This document shows positions 45,727 to 54,874 of a stretch of DNA of 64,000 nt, piece after piece. The translations under genes were made by a program, and so were the position numbers. Source of the DNA: Puniceicoccaceae bacterium (lineage in GTDB: Bacteria; Verrucomicrobiota; Verrucomicrobiia; Opitutales; JAFGAQ01); contig JANQOQ010000008.1 of NCBI GenBank assembly GCA_028285755.1, positions 815,399 to 879,398 on the forward strand, written 5' to 3'. The notes under the pieces were generated by a model that saw only the letters and a program-made list of their open reading frames with translations, was not told the DNA's origin and made no database searches. Every line of letters begins with the position of its first letter. The stretch's first letter is position 1.

Positions 45727-46146
45727 ATGAATATACCTTTTCCAGAGATTAATGCGGGTTTGAATAGTTTGGCGACCTTGCTTCTGCTTGCGGGGTTTGC
45801 AGCAATCCGGCAGGAGAAAAAAGAGCTGCACCGGAAGTGCATGGTGTCGGCATTTATCGTATCGGCGCTATTTCTGGTGTTCTATGTCACTCACAAAATT
45901 ATCGTTAAAGGGGTGCACACCCCGTTTCAGGGGGAGGGCTTCTGGCAGATCTTTTACTATGCGATGCTGGTGACGCATGTGATCCTAGCGATGGTCGTAT
46001 TGCCCCTGATTCTGCGGACCCTCTGGCTCGCGATCAAAGAACGTTTTGAAACCCATAAAAAATGGGCCCGCTGGACTTACCCCATCTGGCTCTATGTTTC
46101 GGTCACCGGTGTGCTGGTCTATTTCTTCCTTTACCAGTGGTTTTAA
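45727..46146 (+). CDS. DUF420-family membrane protein (oxidase-associated)
   Basis: A 139-residue protein with four membrane segments and conserved His residues in LHRKCMV, VTHK and LVTHVIL, as in DUF420 (PF04238), whose members are regularly found with heme A synthesis and cytochrome oxidase genes; Staphylococcus CtaM of this type is needed for aa3-oxidase maturation. It starts 3 bp after ctaB, so it is part of the same operon. Confidence 0.88.
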   Translation: MNIPFPEINAGLNSLATLLLLAGFAAIRQEKKELHRKCMVSAFIVSALFLVFYVTHKIIVKGVHTPFQGEGFWQIFYYAMLVTHVILAMVVLPLILRTLWLAIKERFETHKKWARWTYPIWLYVSVTGVLVYFFLYQWF

Positions 46147-46183
46147 AAAAGGAAATCCGATACCCCATGTAGGAGTATCGGAT
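46143..46183 (-). terminator. Rho-independent terminator (minus strand)
   Basis: ATCCGATAC (46155-46163) and GTATCGGAT (46175-46183) form a 9-bp stem, with two more G-C pairs beyond a mismatch. Read on the minus strand, it is followed by TTTCCTTTTTT, so it serves the gene ending at 46213. The plus strand has no T-run after it. Confidence 0.8.
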
Positions 46184-46212
46184 AAGGGTTGGAGGAGAAA
46201 AGCTTTAGTTTT

Positions 46213-47517
46213 TTAGTTCCAATCTTCGAAGGTCTCCTGGGTTCTTGCCTTTAACTGGTGCCAGGTAAATTTGCGACCTTCCAGAAAGCTTGCACCAATT
46301 ACGACCGCTAAGCCCAGTCCCGCCAATGCAATCCAGCTAATGCTATCGTGCTGAGATATTGCTAGAACCGCATAGTAAATGACTCCGAATAGGATCATGA
46401 ATGTACCATTAACCAATTCGAAAAGTTCTCGCATATGGAAGCCAATAACAACACTGATCAGCCCAATTGCGATGGCTATGAAGCCAATCCAGTCAAATAG
46501 ATCAAGTAGTGTGAAAAAACCGAGTGTAATCGTTACCAGCAGAATGGTTACTGAACGCAGATTTCGAGTATCCTCAGCTCTGACCATCAAAATAGAATAC
46601 GTTAAGCTAAGAAAAAGTAAGCTCTGAACATAACCAGGAACTTCAGGAAGAAATTCCGTGATTAGGTTATTCGTGTTCAATGTGAGTGAAAAGGCTGCGA
46701 GGAAGTTGATGATTCCGAAAACTCGAAAGACATTTCGCGTTCCCTTCATTTTGCATTCACGAACAATCGTATAATTACAAACTACTCCAAGAGTAACCAA
46801 TACTAATGAGAGTAGCAGGTAACTTCCTTCTACCTCTACTAGGTTTCGACCCACGAGCACGGCAATGGGAGGAATAAAAGCAAGGCGTGCGATTATACCT
46901 TCGGGGCTACGCAGGATAGAGTGTTTCTTAGATAAGTTTCCAACGATTACGATGGATGGGATGGCCATCAAGAGAACCTGAATAGCAATAAAATCTGGAT
47001 CTCTAAATGGTAATAGCAATGCGAAGTTCATTATTATATATAGCGGTGCCAATGTGCTCGAAAGCTTGCGTAGCCAACCGGCATAACCCAGCCAGGTCGT
47101 TGCGATGAGTATCGGTACGCTTACTCCCATGAGCAGTGTTAGCTCCCCATAGCCAATATACCAGGTGCTGTCAGTTAGCCCTTGATATCGTGCATAGATA
47201 AATGCTGCATGTTGAGCCAAATGAACGGGCAAAATGATTGCGGTCAACCCCAGCAAGGTGCGCCCACCGGCACTGTCTTTCCAACGCTTCGCGCAGAACC
47301 AGCCTCCAGCCGCCAGTGCTATTGTAAATCCGAGGAATGTGTAATAACTTCCCAGAATGTTGTCGCCCACCACGTCACGCATAATAAATTGGTATGCGGC
47401 AACGAGAAGGATGACGACTCCGCTGATCCTCAACAGGCGCATTATGTTCATAGCATTTCGCTGAGCAGTTGAAGTTTCACTCGTATTGGGATTTCCGGCC
47501 TCCAGTGATGTGTTCAT
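46213..47517 (-). CDS. Polytopic membrane protein of unknown function
   Basis: A 434-residue protein with about twelve hydrophobic segments from residue 28 onward, short loops, and a cytoplasmic-looking hydrophilic N-terminus of 25 residues. No transporter or enzyme motif was recognised; general pattern is like DUF2157-type or other unnamed membrane families. Its ATG overlaps the stop of the pspA-like gene (TAATG), indicating a two-gene envelope-stress unit, with its own terminator. Confidence 0.8.
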   Translation of the reverse strand: MNTSLEAGNPNTSETSTAQRNAMNIMRLLRISGVVILLVAAYQFIMRDVVGDNILGSYYTFLGFTIALAAGGWFCAKRWKDSAGGRTLLGLTAIILPVHLAQHAAFIYARYQGLTDSTWYIGYGELTLLMGVSVPILIATTWLGYAGWLRKLSSTLAPLYIIMNFALLLPFRDPDFIAIQVLLMAIPSIVIVGNLSKKHSILRSPEGIIARLAFIPPIAVLVGRNLVEVEGSYLLLSLVLVTLGVVCNYTIVRECKMKGTRNVFRVFGIINFLAAFSLTLNTNNLITEFLPEVPGYVQSLLFLSLTYSILMVRAEDTRNLRSVTILLVTITLGFFTLLDLFDWIGFIAIAIGLISVVIGFHMRELFELVNGTFMILFGVIYYAVLAISQHDSISWIALAGLGLAVVIGASFLEGRKFTWHQLKARTQETFEDWN

Positions 47518-48173
47518 TATGCGTTCTCCTTGTTTTGGGATTGGATTAAAGCATCCAGCTCAGCGCTTAGCTCAGCATCGGAATCTGCCTTTTCGAATTC
47601 GCGGTCAAGGTGGTCAATGTCTTCCACCTCGTCCTCGTTGCAAATCTCGTTGGTGAGCACCTTTTCTTCCCAACGATCAAAAACGCCTGTCAGGTCGGAG
47701 CCCTCATCGCATATTCCTTGGGTTTCTGAGATTGCCTTTGCCTGGTAATCCCGGGCAGCAAGCACATCTTTCTTATGCTTCATCTCAGAAACCTTGTTGC
47801 TGAGTGTATTGGAAGTTGCCTCGACCTTATCAATGACCTGCTTCAGGTTCTTGAGTTCTGCCTCGAGCTTCTTGACTTGTTCTTCGTTGGCTTTTTTGCG
47901 GCGAAGGCACCCCAGGGCCTTTTCCTTGTCATTCGCAGCATTTGCAGCTGCCCGCTCCTGCCAGACCTCCTGCTTTTTACAGGCCTCCTCAATGCGGGTT
48001 TCAAGAGACTCCTGTTGTTTTTGCAGGCGTTGCAGCCTAACGCGCACTTTTGCGAGGTGCTCCTGCGACTCTTTAATGACTGCTTCTGTGGCAGCCTCAT
48101 GGTTTTCGACACTGTTTAAGAGCCCCTCGATACTGGAGCTTAAACTGACTTTGATTCGTTTAAATAACTTCAT
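47517..48173 (-). CDS. PspA/IM30-like coiled-coil protein
   Basis: A 218-residue highly charged protein, starting MKLFKRIKVSLSSSIEGLL (amphipathic membrane-binding helix), then a long coiled coil (about 25-150), as in PspA, IM30/Vipp1 and LiaH. The C-terminal 60 residues are strongly acidic with QSQNKENA at the end. PspA proteins form ESCRT-III-like coats that stabilise the inner membrane under stress. The ATG at 48171-48173 was chosen because family members begin at this helix. The next gene encodes a membrane protein that could be its membrane partner. Confidence 0.8.
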   Translation of the reverse strand: MKLFKRIKVSLSSSIEGLLNSVENHEAATEAVIKESQEHLAKVRVRLQRLQKQQESLETRIEEACKKQEVWQERAAANAANDKEKALGCLRRKKANEEQVKKLEAELKNLKQVIDKVEATSNTLSNKVSEMKHKKDVLAARDYQAKAISETQGICDEGSDLTGVFDRWEEKVLTNEICNEDEVEDIDHLDREFEKADSDAELSAELDALIQSQNKENA

Positions 48174-48412
48174 AATGTTTTTTTGGTTATACGAATCTCT
48201 ACATTGCATTGAGCTTACCAGTTATGAGTATAAATTTTGTAAAGTATTGATATTCATATATAAAAGAACCTTTGAGTTATGTTTTTGTAGATATAATACT
48301 GGTTATGATATACAAAATTTAATTACAGGTATTCATATTATGTATATTATTTGAAGCAAGATAAGGTTTTTAAGGTTGAAAATTAAGCAGGAATTTGAAG
48401 CGTTGCGGATTT
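48174..48412. other. AT-rich divergent intergenic region
   Basis: 239 bp between the pspA-like gene (minus) and the adenosine kinase gene (plus). The sequence is much richer in A/T than the genes, with TATTCATATATAAAAG, TATAATACTGG and TATGTATATTATT stretches that could be -10 elements on either strand. No gene, tRNA or clear terminator is seen. Confidence 0.5.
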
Positions 48413-49420
48413 ATGGAGTTTGAGAAAGACCGGAAATACGACGTTTACGGCGTCGGAAACGCAATAGTGGATATCCTCGCATTTACGGACGATGCCTTTA
48501 TACAGAAGCTGGATCTAAGCAAGGGCAGTATGAACCTGGTGGATGCAGATCGCCAAAGACTTATTCTGGATGGCCTTGAGGATATTGAGCTTAAGATGAA
48601 ATCGGGCGGCTCGGGTGCAAACTCCATGGTGGGGATCGCCCAAAGCGGCGGTACGGGTATTTTTGTCGGCAAAGTGGCCGATGATATTCACGGCGACTTT
48701 TATGTGGAGGATATGCGGGAGACGGGCATCGTATTTGATATCCCCCCGGCGGTAGACAGCCACAGTCCGACTGCGACCTCTGTGATTTTGACGACCTCAG
48801 ATGCGGAGCGCACCATGTGCACACACCTCGGGGCTTCGATTGATTTAAGTAAGACAGATATTGAGGAGACTGCTATCCGTGAGAGCAAGGTTGTCTACGT
48901 AGAAGGTTATCTCTGGATGGGGCCCGGAACCAAGGAGGCATGCGTTCGTGCACTGGAGATTGCGAAGCAAGTGGGCACCAAGGTCAGCTTTACCTTTTCC
49001 GATTCTTTCGTGGTAGAGGGTCTGGCTGATGAATTTAAGGCACTTGTGAGTGATTATTGTGACATTGTTTTTTGCAATGCGGACGAAGCACGGGCGTTTA
49101 GTGGTGAGACCGATCTGGATGCCGCCGGCTTAAGCATCGGTGAAAGCGTGGAACTTGTTTTTATAACCGATGGGAGCGCCGGTTGCCTTGTTATCGAGGA
49201 GGGTAAGATCGAGCGTGTTGAGGGATTTAAGGTGGATGCACTGGATACGGTTGGTGCGGGGGATGCCTTTGCCGGGGGGGCTTTATTTGGCTTAACGCAT
49301 GGTTATTCTTCCCAACAGGCAGCGCGTTGGGGAAATTACCTGGCGTCGGAGGTTGTGAAAATCCATGGACCCCGATTATCAGGGGATTTAAGGCCACAAC
49401 TTGAAAAAATCCTCTCCTAA
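48413..49420 (+). CDS. Adenosine kinase, PfkB family
   Basis: A 335-residue sugar/nucleoside kinase. PfkB signature 1 is GSGANSMVGIAQSGG (about 67-81), and signature 2 DTVGAGDAFAGG (about 280-291) holds the catalytic Asp. The N-terminal YGVGNAIVDI and the long lid with YVEGYLW fit the adenosine-kinase-like branch rather than ribokinase or fructokinase. It phosphorylates adenosine to AMP, or inosine/guanosine in some relatives. The ATG at 48413 was preferred to a TTG at 48395. Confidence 0.85.
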   Translation: MEFEKDRKYDVYGVGNAIVDILAFTDDAFIQKLDLSKGSMNLVDADRQRLILDGLEDIELKMKSGGSGANSMVGIAQSGGTGIFVGKVADDIHGDFYVEDMRETGIVFDIPPAVDSHSPTATSVILTTSDAERTMCTHLGASIDLSKTDIEETAIRESKVVYVEGYLWMGPGTKEACVRALEIAKQVGTKVSFTFSDSFVVEGLADEFKALVSDYCDIVFCNADEARAFSGETDLDAAGLSIGESVELVFITDGSAGCLVIEEGKIERVEGFKVDALDTVGAGDAFAGGALFGLTHGYSSQQAARWGNYLASEVVKIHGPRLSGDLRPQLEKILS

Positions 49421-49432
49421 GCACTAAAAAAG

Positions 49433-49445
49433 TTACTTATAAGTC
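49433..49445. repeat. 13-bp element with 10-bp palindrome, copy 1
   Basis: TTACTTATAAGTC contains the perfect palindrome ACTTATAAGT (49435-49444). It lies 141 bp before ctaC. An identical 13-mer follows ctaG at 54643-54655. Confidence 0.6.
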
Positions 49446-49585
49446 ATATAATTGAAAATAGTAGGTTGAAATTTTGAATTCATTCCTTTTGCATAGGCAC
49501 ACTGTTGCTGTAGTAGTTACCTGCTGATTCATTTTTTTGGATGGGGTTTGTGGGGGCTACCTATCTAGTTGCTCTCTATTAGTGT

Positions 49586-50818
49586 ATGAACCGTATCTTA
49601 AAAGGAATGGGTAAGTTCTTGGGACTTATCGGAATATTGCTGCTAGCCGGTTGTGATTATCAAAGTCGCCAGTCGACTTTTGATCCGAAGGGCCCGGTAG
49701 CGCTCAGGCAGTTGGAGCTCTTCAACCTCACTGTGTGGGTGTGCACGTTTATTTTTATCTTTGTAGGGGGAGCCCTCGCCTACGCCGTTTGGAAGTATCG
49801 CGAACGGAAATCGGATGATCCCGATTTTAAGCCGAAGCAGTCCCATGGGAATCCCCTGGTGGAAATCGGGCTTATTGTTGCGTCTATATTACTGTTGGTC
49901 GTAATCGCCATTCCTACACTCGATGCGATCTGGTATACCCATGATACGCCCGACGATGAAGCCAGTAAGCTCGGTGCATGGTATCAGGGCGAACTCTCTG
50001 AAGGTGCGGAAACCGAAGTGCTGGAAGTGGTAGTATACGGGCTGCAATGGTGGTGGGAATTTCAATATCCGCAATTGGGCATTACGACCGCAAATGAACT
50101 GATCATCCCTGTTGGTAAGGTGGTGCACGTCGAGCTGCGTTCCCGTGATGTATTACACTCATTCTGGTTACCGAAGATTGCGGGTAAGGTGGACACCATA
50201 CCCGGCCGCGCCAACAGCATGTGGATTCAGGCAGACGAAGAGGGGCACTATTACGGACAGTGTGCGGAGTATTGCGGAGAGAGCCATGCTTACATGCTTT
50301 TTCGTGCGGATGCACTGAGCAATGAAGATTTTCACAAATGGGTAGAACACCAGAAAACCCCTCCCAAGGCACCTGATGGTGGTGACGACTGGGGCGCTTG
50401 GATCAGCAGTGTCAATGCAAACCCCGATAGTGTAAAAGGGGATGATGTTTTGGAAGGTGCGAGCCTGTTTTACTCGAAAACCTGTGTAGTATGCCACGCG
50501 ATCCAGGGTGCGGGCATCGCTGGAATCGGCGGACCGGATCTTACCCATGTGGCAAGCCGTAAGACCCTCGCGGCCGGTTGGCTCGATAACCGCAAGGAGA
50601 CCAATGACGAAAGCGGGGATGCCGAGATTGATCCCGAGATCCAGCTGGAGAACCTGACTCGGTGGATCTACGAGTCTGAGAACATCAAGCCGGGTAACCG
50701 CATGTATATCGGCAGTGTTGGGGTGCAAAATGGCCTGAATACATTAAAAGGCACACCGAATGAAATCACTGAGGAAGAAGCCCGCAAGATCGCGATCTTC
50801 CTGCAAAATTTAAAATAA
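49586..50818 (+). CDS. ctaC: Cytochrome c oxidase subunit II with fused cytochrome c (caa3 type)
   Basis: A 410-residue lipoprotein: signal peptide ending LLLAGC (lipid Cys23), two membrane segments (about 45-70 and 90-112), the aromatic electron-entry patch QWWWEFQYP (about 152-160), CuA ligands in YGQCAEYCGESHAYM (Cys226, Cys230, His234), and a C-terminal cytochrome c domain with CVVCH (Cys300, Cys303, His304) and a Met ligand later in the domain (NRMYIG). It accepts electrons from cytochrome c and passes them to subunit I. It is first in a five-gene operon. Confidence 0.96.
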   Translation: MNRILKGMGKFLGLIGILLLAGCDYQSRQSTFDPKGPVALRQLELFNLTVWVCTFIFIFVGGALAYAVWKYRERKSDDPDFKPKQSHGNPLVEIGLIVASILLLVVIAIPTLDAIWYTHDTPDDEASKLGAWYQGELSEGAETEVLEVVVYGLQWWWEFQYPQLGITTANELIIPVGKVVHVELRSRDVLHSFWLPKIAGKVDTIPGRANSMWIQADEEGHYYGQCAEYCGESHAYMLFRADALSNEDFHKWVEHQKTPPKAPDGGDDWGAWISSVNANPDSVKGDDVLEGASLFYSKTCVVCHAIQGAGIAGIGGPDLTHVASRKTLAAGWLDNRKETNDESGDAEIDPEIQLENLTRWIYESENIKPGNRMYIGSVGVQNGLNTLKGTPNEITEEEARKIAIFLQNLK

Positions 50819-50837
50819 CTACCCGGAGATTATACGT

Positions 50838-52781
50838 ATGTCTGACGATTCACACGCTTTGAAACCAGAGAAAAGTCTATTAGGCCTGATGCGCCCGGAT
50901 CACTCACGCGGCTGGGTAGATTGGCTGACGACGGTCGATCACAAAAAGATCGGCATCATGTATGGGCTGGCAGGTCTCTTCTTCTTTATTGTAGGTGGCA
51001 TTGAGGTAATGCTGATCCGTATCCAGCTTGCCCAACCGGAGCTCAACTTCATTTCTGCGCAGGCTTATAATCAGCTCTTTACCATGCACGGTACCACGAT
51101 GATCTTCCTGGGTGCCATGCCTTTGATTGCTGCGTTTTTCAACTTTATGGTGCCCTTGCAGATAGGTGCGCGGGACGTTGCCTTTCCCCGGTTGAATGCG
51201 TTCAGCCTCTGGGTGTTTATGGCCGGTGCATTGGTGCTTAATATCAGTTGGCTGTTCCAGTTGTTTTACCTGTTTGGCTGGTTTGATCCCATTGGCGGCA
51301 AGGACATTGTCCCCTCGGTCGGCTGGTTTGGGTATGCGCCGATTACTACAACAGAATTTAGTGGTATTGGGTCTGACTTCTGGGTCTTTGGCCTGCAGAT
51401 ACTGGGTATCGCATCCATTGCGGCATCGCTGAACTTTATTGTGACCATCCTCAATATGCGTGCGCCGGGCCTCACCATGATGCGTCTGCCGGTGTTTACC
51501 TGGATGGCATTGGTGACGTCTTTCCTGATCATCTTTGCATTCCCGGCGCTGACTATTGCCCTGCTGGAGCTGATGTTTGACCGTCTTTTTGAAACGAATT
51601 TCTTCCGTGTGGAGCAGGGTGGCCAACCGATACTCTGGCAGCACTTATTCTGGGTCTTTGGGCACCCGGAGGTATACATTTTGATTCTCCCTGCGATGGG
51701 AATTATTTCCGAAATCCTGCCGGCATTCTCTCGTAAGCCATTGTTTGGTTATCCGATTATTGTCTTTTCCGGGGCAGTGATCGGTTTCCTGGGATTTGCG
51801 GTATGGAGTCACCACATGTTTACCACAGGCCTCGGAAATATCGCAACGGCGGCGTTTTCGCTGCTAACGATGGCCATCGCGGTGCCGACCGGTGTTAAGA
51901 TCTTTAACTGGGTGGGCACGATATGGGGCGGTCGCATTAAATTCACAGTGCCCATGATTTACGCGGTAGGTTTTATCTGGATGTTTATGATGGGCGGTTT
52001 CAGCGGGATCATGCACTCAGCTGCACCTGCAGACGCTCAACAACAGGACACTTACTTTGTAGTTGCTCACTTCCACTATGTGATCATCGGAGGTATCGTC
52101 ATGGCGCTCTTCGGGGGCCTTTATTACTGGTTACCCAAAATCACAGGTAAAATGTGGGAAGGAAAGCTCGGTTACTGGGCTGTGGGGTTTGTAGTAGTAG
52201 GGTTGAATTTAACCTTTGGACCCATGCACTGGCTCGGCCTGCTCGGTATGCCGCGCCGCACGCATACTTACCTTGAGGAGACTGGCTTTGGTACGCTTAA
52301 CTTGTGGGTGACCATCGGTGCGTTTATCCTGGCGTTCGGCTTGTTAATGGTGTTCATCGACATGATCATCTTGTTGCGCAAAAAGAAGACCGCAGGTAAG
52401 GATCCCTGGGATGCACGCACGCTTGAGTGGACGACTGACTCGCCCCCCAAGGTTTATAACTTTCATGCGACTCCGGTAATCAGAAGCCGGGATGCCTACT
52501 GGTACCATAAGCACGGCACCCCAGAACAAAAAATGGGATGGGAGGATGAAGGTAAAGGTATTCACATGCCCAGCCAATCGTGGTTCCCGCTCCTGATAGG
52601 CATTGGTATGGCGGTGATGGGTACTGCATTGTCCCTGCATTCGGGGGGAGTTCCATTTATGGGATACATCGGCATAGCAGGAATTGTGATTGTGGCCCTG
52701 GGTTCATACCTCTGGGTATTTGAAGGACCGGGTGGCTACCACATTCATCCCGACGAAGAAACCTCAGACGATAATTCCTAA
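50838..52781 (+). CDS. ctaD: Cytochrome c oxidase subunit I
   Basis: A 647-residue heme-copper oxidase subunit with at least 12 core membrane segments plus two C-terminal ones. Ligands are visible: the low-spin heme His in FTMHGTTMIF, CuB His and the cross-linked Tyr in GHPEVYIL, the His pair in WSHHMF and the two heme His in VVAHFHYVIIGG. Glu of the D channel is not in the usual XGHPEV position (VFGHPEVY holds the ordinary Glu). The ~100 C-terminal residues form an extension typical of bacterial caa3 enzymes. It reduces O2 to water and pumps protons. It starts 19 bp after ctaC. Confidence 0.97.
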   Translation: MSDDSHALKPEKSLLGLMRPDHSRGWVDWLTTVDHKKIGIMYGLAGLFFFIVGGIEVMLIRIQLAQPELNFISAQAYNQLFTMHGTTMIFLGAMPLIAAFFNFMVPLQIGARDVAFPRLNAFSLWVFMAGALVLNISWLFQLFYLFGWFDPIGGKDIVPSVGWFGYAPITTTEFSGIGSDFWVFGLQILGIASIAASLNFIVTILNMRAPGLTMMRLPVFTWMALVTSFLIIFAFPALTIALLELMFDRLFETNFFRVEQGGQPILWQHLFWVFGHPEVYILILPAMGIISEILPAFSRKPLFGYPIIVFSGAVIGFLGFAVWSHHMFTTGLGNIATAAFSLLTMAIAVPTGVKIFNWVGTIWGGRIKFTVPMIYAVGFIWMFMMGGFSGIMHSAAPADAQQQDTYFVVAHFHYVIIGGIVMALFGGLYYWLPKITGKMWEGKLGYWAVGFVVVGLNLTFGPMHWLGLLGMPRRTHTYLEETGFGTLNLWVTIGAFILAFGLLMVFIDMIILLRKKKTAGKDPWDARTLEWTTDSPPKVYNFHATPVIRSRDAYWYHKHGTPEQKMGWEDEGKGIHMPSQSWFPLLIGIGMAVMGTALSLHSGGVPFMGYIGIAGIVIVALGSYLWVFEGPGGYHIHPDEETSDDNS

Positions 52782-52793
52782 ATCTTTTAAGTT

Positions 52794-53414
52794 ATGAGTG
52801 ATACTGCTGCAAATGTAGACGACCATGGAAGCCATAGCCTCAATACGGCAACGGGCATTGATAACAAGAAGTTGCTGATGTGGCTTTTCCTTGGCTCGGA
52901 CTGTATGTTTTTCGGGACGTTGATTTCGACCCACCTCATTTACCGGAAACTGTATCCGGTCGTCGAGATGCCCCCAACGAAGATATTTGATATCGAGCTG
53001 ACGACTTTCAGTAGCTTTATCCTGCTGCTCAGTTCGTTCTTTATGGCACTGGCGGTTTCCGCGATCCACAAAGGGCAGTTGAAGAGCTACCGCACGTGGA
53101 ATCTTGCGGTGATCCTGGGCGGTCTGGTCTTTCTGGGCGGTCAGGTTTACGAGTTCCAGCACTTTGTGCATGCTTATGACTTTACCATCTGGTCCGGCAC
53201 GATGGGCTCCACCTTTTACCTGCTAACGGGCACACACGGTTGCCACGTGGCAATCGGAGTGCTTATATTGATTTCGCAGCACATCGCATCCTACCGGGGT
53301 CGTTTGAATACTTCAAACGCGATGGATGTCGAAATAGCGGGGCTCTACTGGCACTTTGTAGATATTGTCTGGATTATTATCTTCACAGCTGTTTATCTCG
53401 TAGAATATCTGTAA
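52794..53414 (+). CDS. ctaE: Cytochrome c oxidase subunit III
   Basis: A 206-residue protein with five membrane segments and the family motifs FLGSDCMFFGTLISTH (about 31-46), GTHGCHVAIG (about 144-153) and YWHFVDIVWIIIFTAVYL at the C-terminus. It is the five-helix short form common in caa3-type enzymes, where it stabilises subunit I and protects turnover. Starts 12 bp after ctaD. Confidence 0.95.
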   Translation: MSDTAANVDDHGSHSLNTATGIDNKKLLMWLFLGSDCMFFGTLISTHLIYRKLYPVVEMPPTKIFDIELTTFSSFILLLSSFFMALAVSAIHKGQLKSYRTWNLAVILGGLVFLGGQVYEFQHFVHAYDFTIWSGTMGSTFYLLTGTHGCHVAIGVLILISQHIASYRGRLNTSNAMDVEIAGLYWHFVDIVWIIIFTAVYLVEYL

Positions 53415-53431
53415 TTTAACTTCGTTTTTTT

Positions 53432-53791
53432 ATGTCAGACCATTCGGACCATATCGCTGTTGAGCAAAAGCGTTATCATACATTCTACAACCTGGCTATC
53501 CTCCTGTCGTTTATCACCTTTGTGGAGCTGGTGTTGATCTTCCTGCCGTTTATTACGGGTTTTCTGTTTTGGACGCTCGTCGTGCTTTCGGTGGCTAAGT
53601 TCTTTGCGGTGATCTTCATTTTCATGCATTTGATCTACGACAAGACGATTTATACGCTCTTGTTTATGTCGGGGCTTACCTTAGCGACGGGTACCGTGAT
53701 AGCGCTGGTGGTATTGCTTAGCCCCAAAGCAGTTGATTTTGAGGCAATGCCGGACGTAGTGCCGCCTGAGGAAGTGGCGGAAACTGAATAA
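53432..53791 (+). CDS. ctaF: Cytochrome c oxidase subunit IV-type protein
   Basis: A 119-residue protein with three membrane segments (about 18-42, 45-68, 73-95) and HLIYDK after the second, as in bacterial prokaryotic subunit IV (COX4_pro). The C-terminus is acidic (PPEEVAETE). Small subunit of the caa3 oxidase; its position after subunit III matches other operons. Confidence 0.88.
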   Translation: MSDHSDHIAVEQKRYHTFYNLAILLSFITFVELVLIFLPFITGFLFWTLVVLSVAKFFAVIFIFMHLIYDKTIYTLLFMSGLTLATGTVIALVVLLSPKAVDFEAMPDVVPPEEVAETE

Positions 53792-53806
53792 GCTGAGGAC
53801 GATAAA

Positions 53807-54613
53807 GTGCAATTTCACTGGCATACCGAACCGTTTTTACTGATCGGTCTGCTAGTACCCTGTTGGCTTTACGCGATGATCATCGGCCCCTATCGGGATC
53901 GCTGGTATCGAGGGGATTCGAACATCCTGTTATGGCGAGCAGTGTCTTTTTACGCAGGGTGGGCATTCTTTTACATCGCTGTGGGCTCACCCATTGATCA
54001 ACTGGGCGAAGACTACCTTTTCTTCGTGCACATGATACAGCACATGCTGCTGATCTATATAGTGCCGCCATTGCTGATAGTAGGCCTGCCACCGCAATTA
54101 GTAGACCAAATCCCATCACAATCGTTCTTGGCGAAGGCACTGAGAGTATTCTTTAACCCGATTTTTGCAGGTCTTACCTTTAGTGTAGTCTACACACTCT
54201 GGCATATTCCCTTGCTCTATGAACTCGCATTGCGGGATAAGCCGATGCACATCCTTGAACATGCGACGATGTTTGGGCTGGGATTTTGCATGTGGTGGCC
54301 CGTTATAGGATCGTCTCATAAAGTTTTGCCCAAATCAGGCTTTGGGGTGCGTATTCTCTACACCTTTTTACTTATGGTTGGGCAGCTCCCGGTATTCGCG
54401 TTTCTGTGTTTTTCGGGTAATGCTCTCTACGATACTTACGTTTGGGCTCCCCGCATCATTGAAGGGCTGGATCCGTTGAATGATCAGATCCTCGGAGGCA
54501 TTATTATGAAGGTAAGTAATATGGCCGTATCCCTTGGCACAATCGCTTACTGCTTCTACAGCTGGTATTTGCGGGATGCGGCACAGGAATTTGGTGCAGC
54601 CGAACAGGCCTGA
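53807..54613 (+). CDS. ctaG: CtaG-type cytochrome oxidase assembly factor (caa3-CtaG)
   Basis: The 268-residue protein has seven membrane segments and the CtaG_caa3 (PF09678) pattern: GSPIDQLGEDYLFFVHMIQHMLL (about 58-80, in parts), ILEHATMFGLGFCMWWPVIG and conserved His/Met pairs that may bind copper. This family helps form the CuB centre in caa3 oxidase of Bacillus. It uses a GTG start (53807), 15 bp after ctaF, with weak GAGGACGAT upstream. Confidence 0.88.
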   Translation: MQFHWHTEPFLLIGLLVPCWLYAMIIGPYRDRWYRGDSNILLWRAVSFYAGWAFFYIAVGSPIDQLGEDYLFFVHMIQHMLLIYIVPPLLIVGLPPQLVDQIPSQSFLAKALRVFFNPIFAGLTFSVVYTLWHIPLLYELALRDKPMHILEHATMFGLGFCMWWPVIGSSHKVLPKSGFGVRILYTFLLMVGQLPVFAFLCFSGNALYDTYVWAPRIIEGLDPLNDQILGGIIMKVSNMAVSLGTIAYCFYSWYLRDAAQEFGAAEQA

Positions 54614-54642
54614 AATCGCCGAATCGCACTTTATCACAAGCT

Positions 54643-54655
54643 TTACTTATAAGTC
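54643..54655. repeat. 13-bp element with 10-bp palindrome, copy 2
   Basis: TTACTTATAAGTC, identical to 49433-49445, in the 261 bp non-coding gap between ctaG and the secretin gene. The rest of that gap is AT-rich with A and T runs; no gene, tRNA or clear terminator was seen. Confidence 0.6.
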
Positions 54656-54874
54656 TGTGTAAACTTTTTTTAAACTCGGGCGAAAAAAATGCGATTATTA
54701 TAAGACGATCCGTTAATTTTTTTAACAGAGTACTCGCTAAAATATCGTAAAAATGTGAATAAATCCACGCACTATGTGAATAAGTATTGAGAGACCGCTT
54801 TTTTTCTTCTAATTTTACAAAATATCTTTGATGATCCAAAATAACGCTTAAGTTCCGCCAAACTTGCTTTTTTG

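Noticed and set aside
54656-54874. GTTAA-T-run-TTAAC inverted repeat around 54711-54727 as a terminator for the oxidase operon
   Set aside because: AT-only short stem with T-run in the loop instead of after the stem; probably chance in AT-rich DNA.
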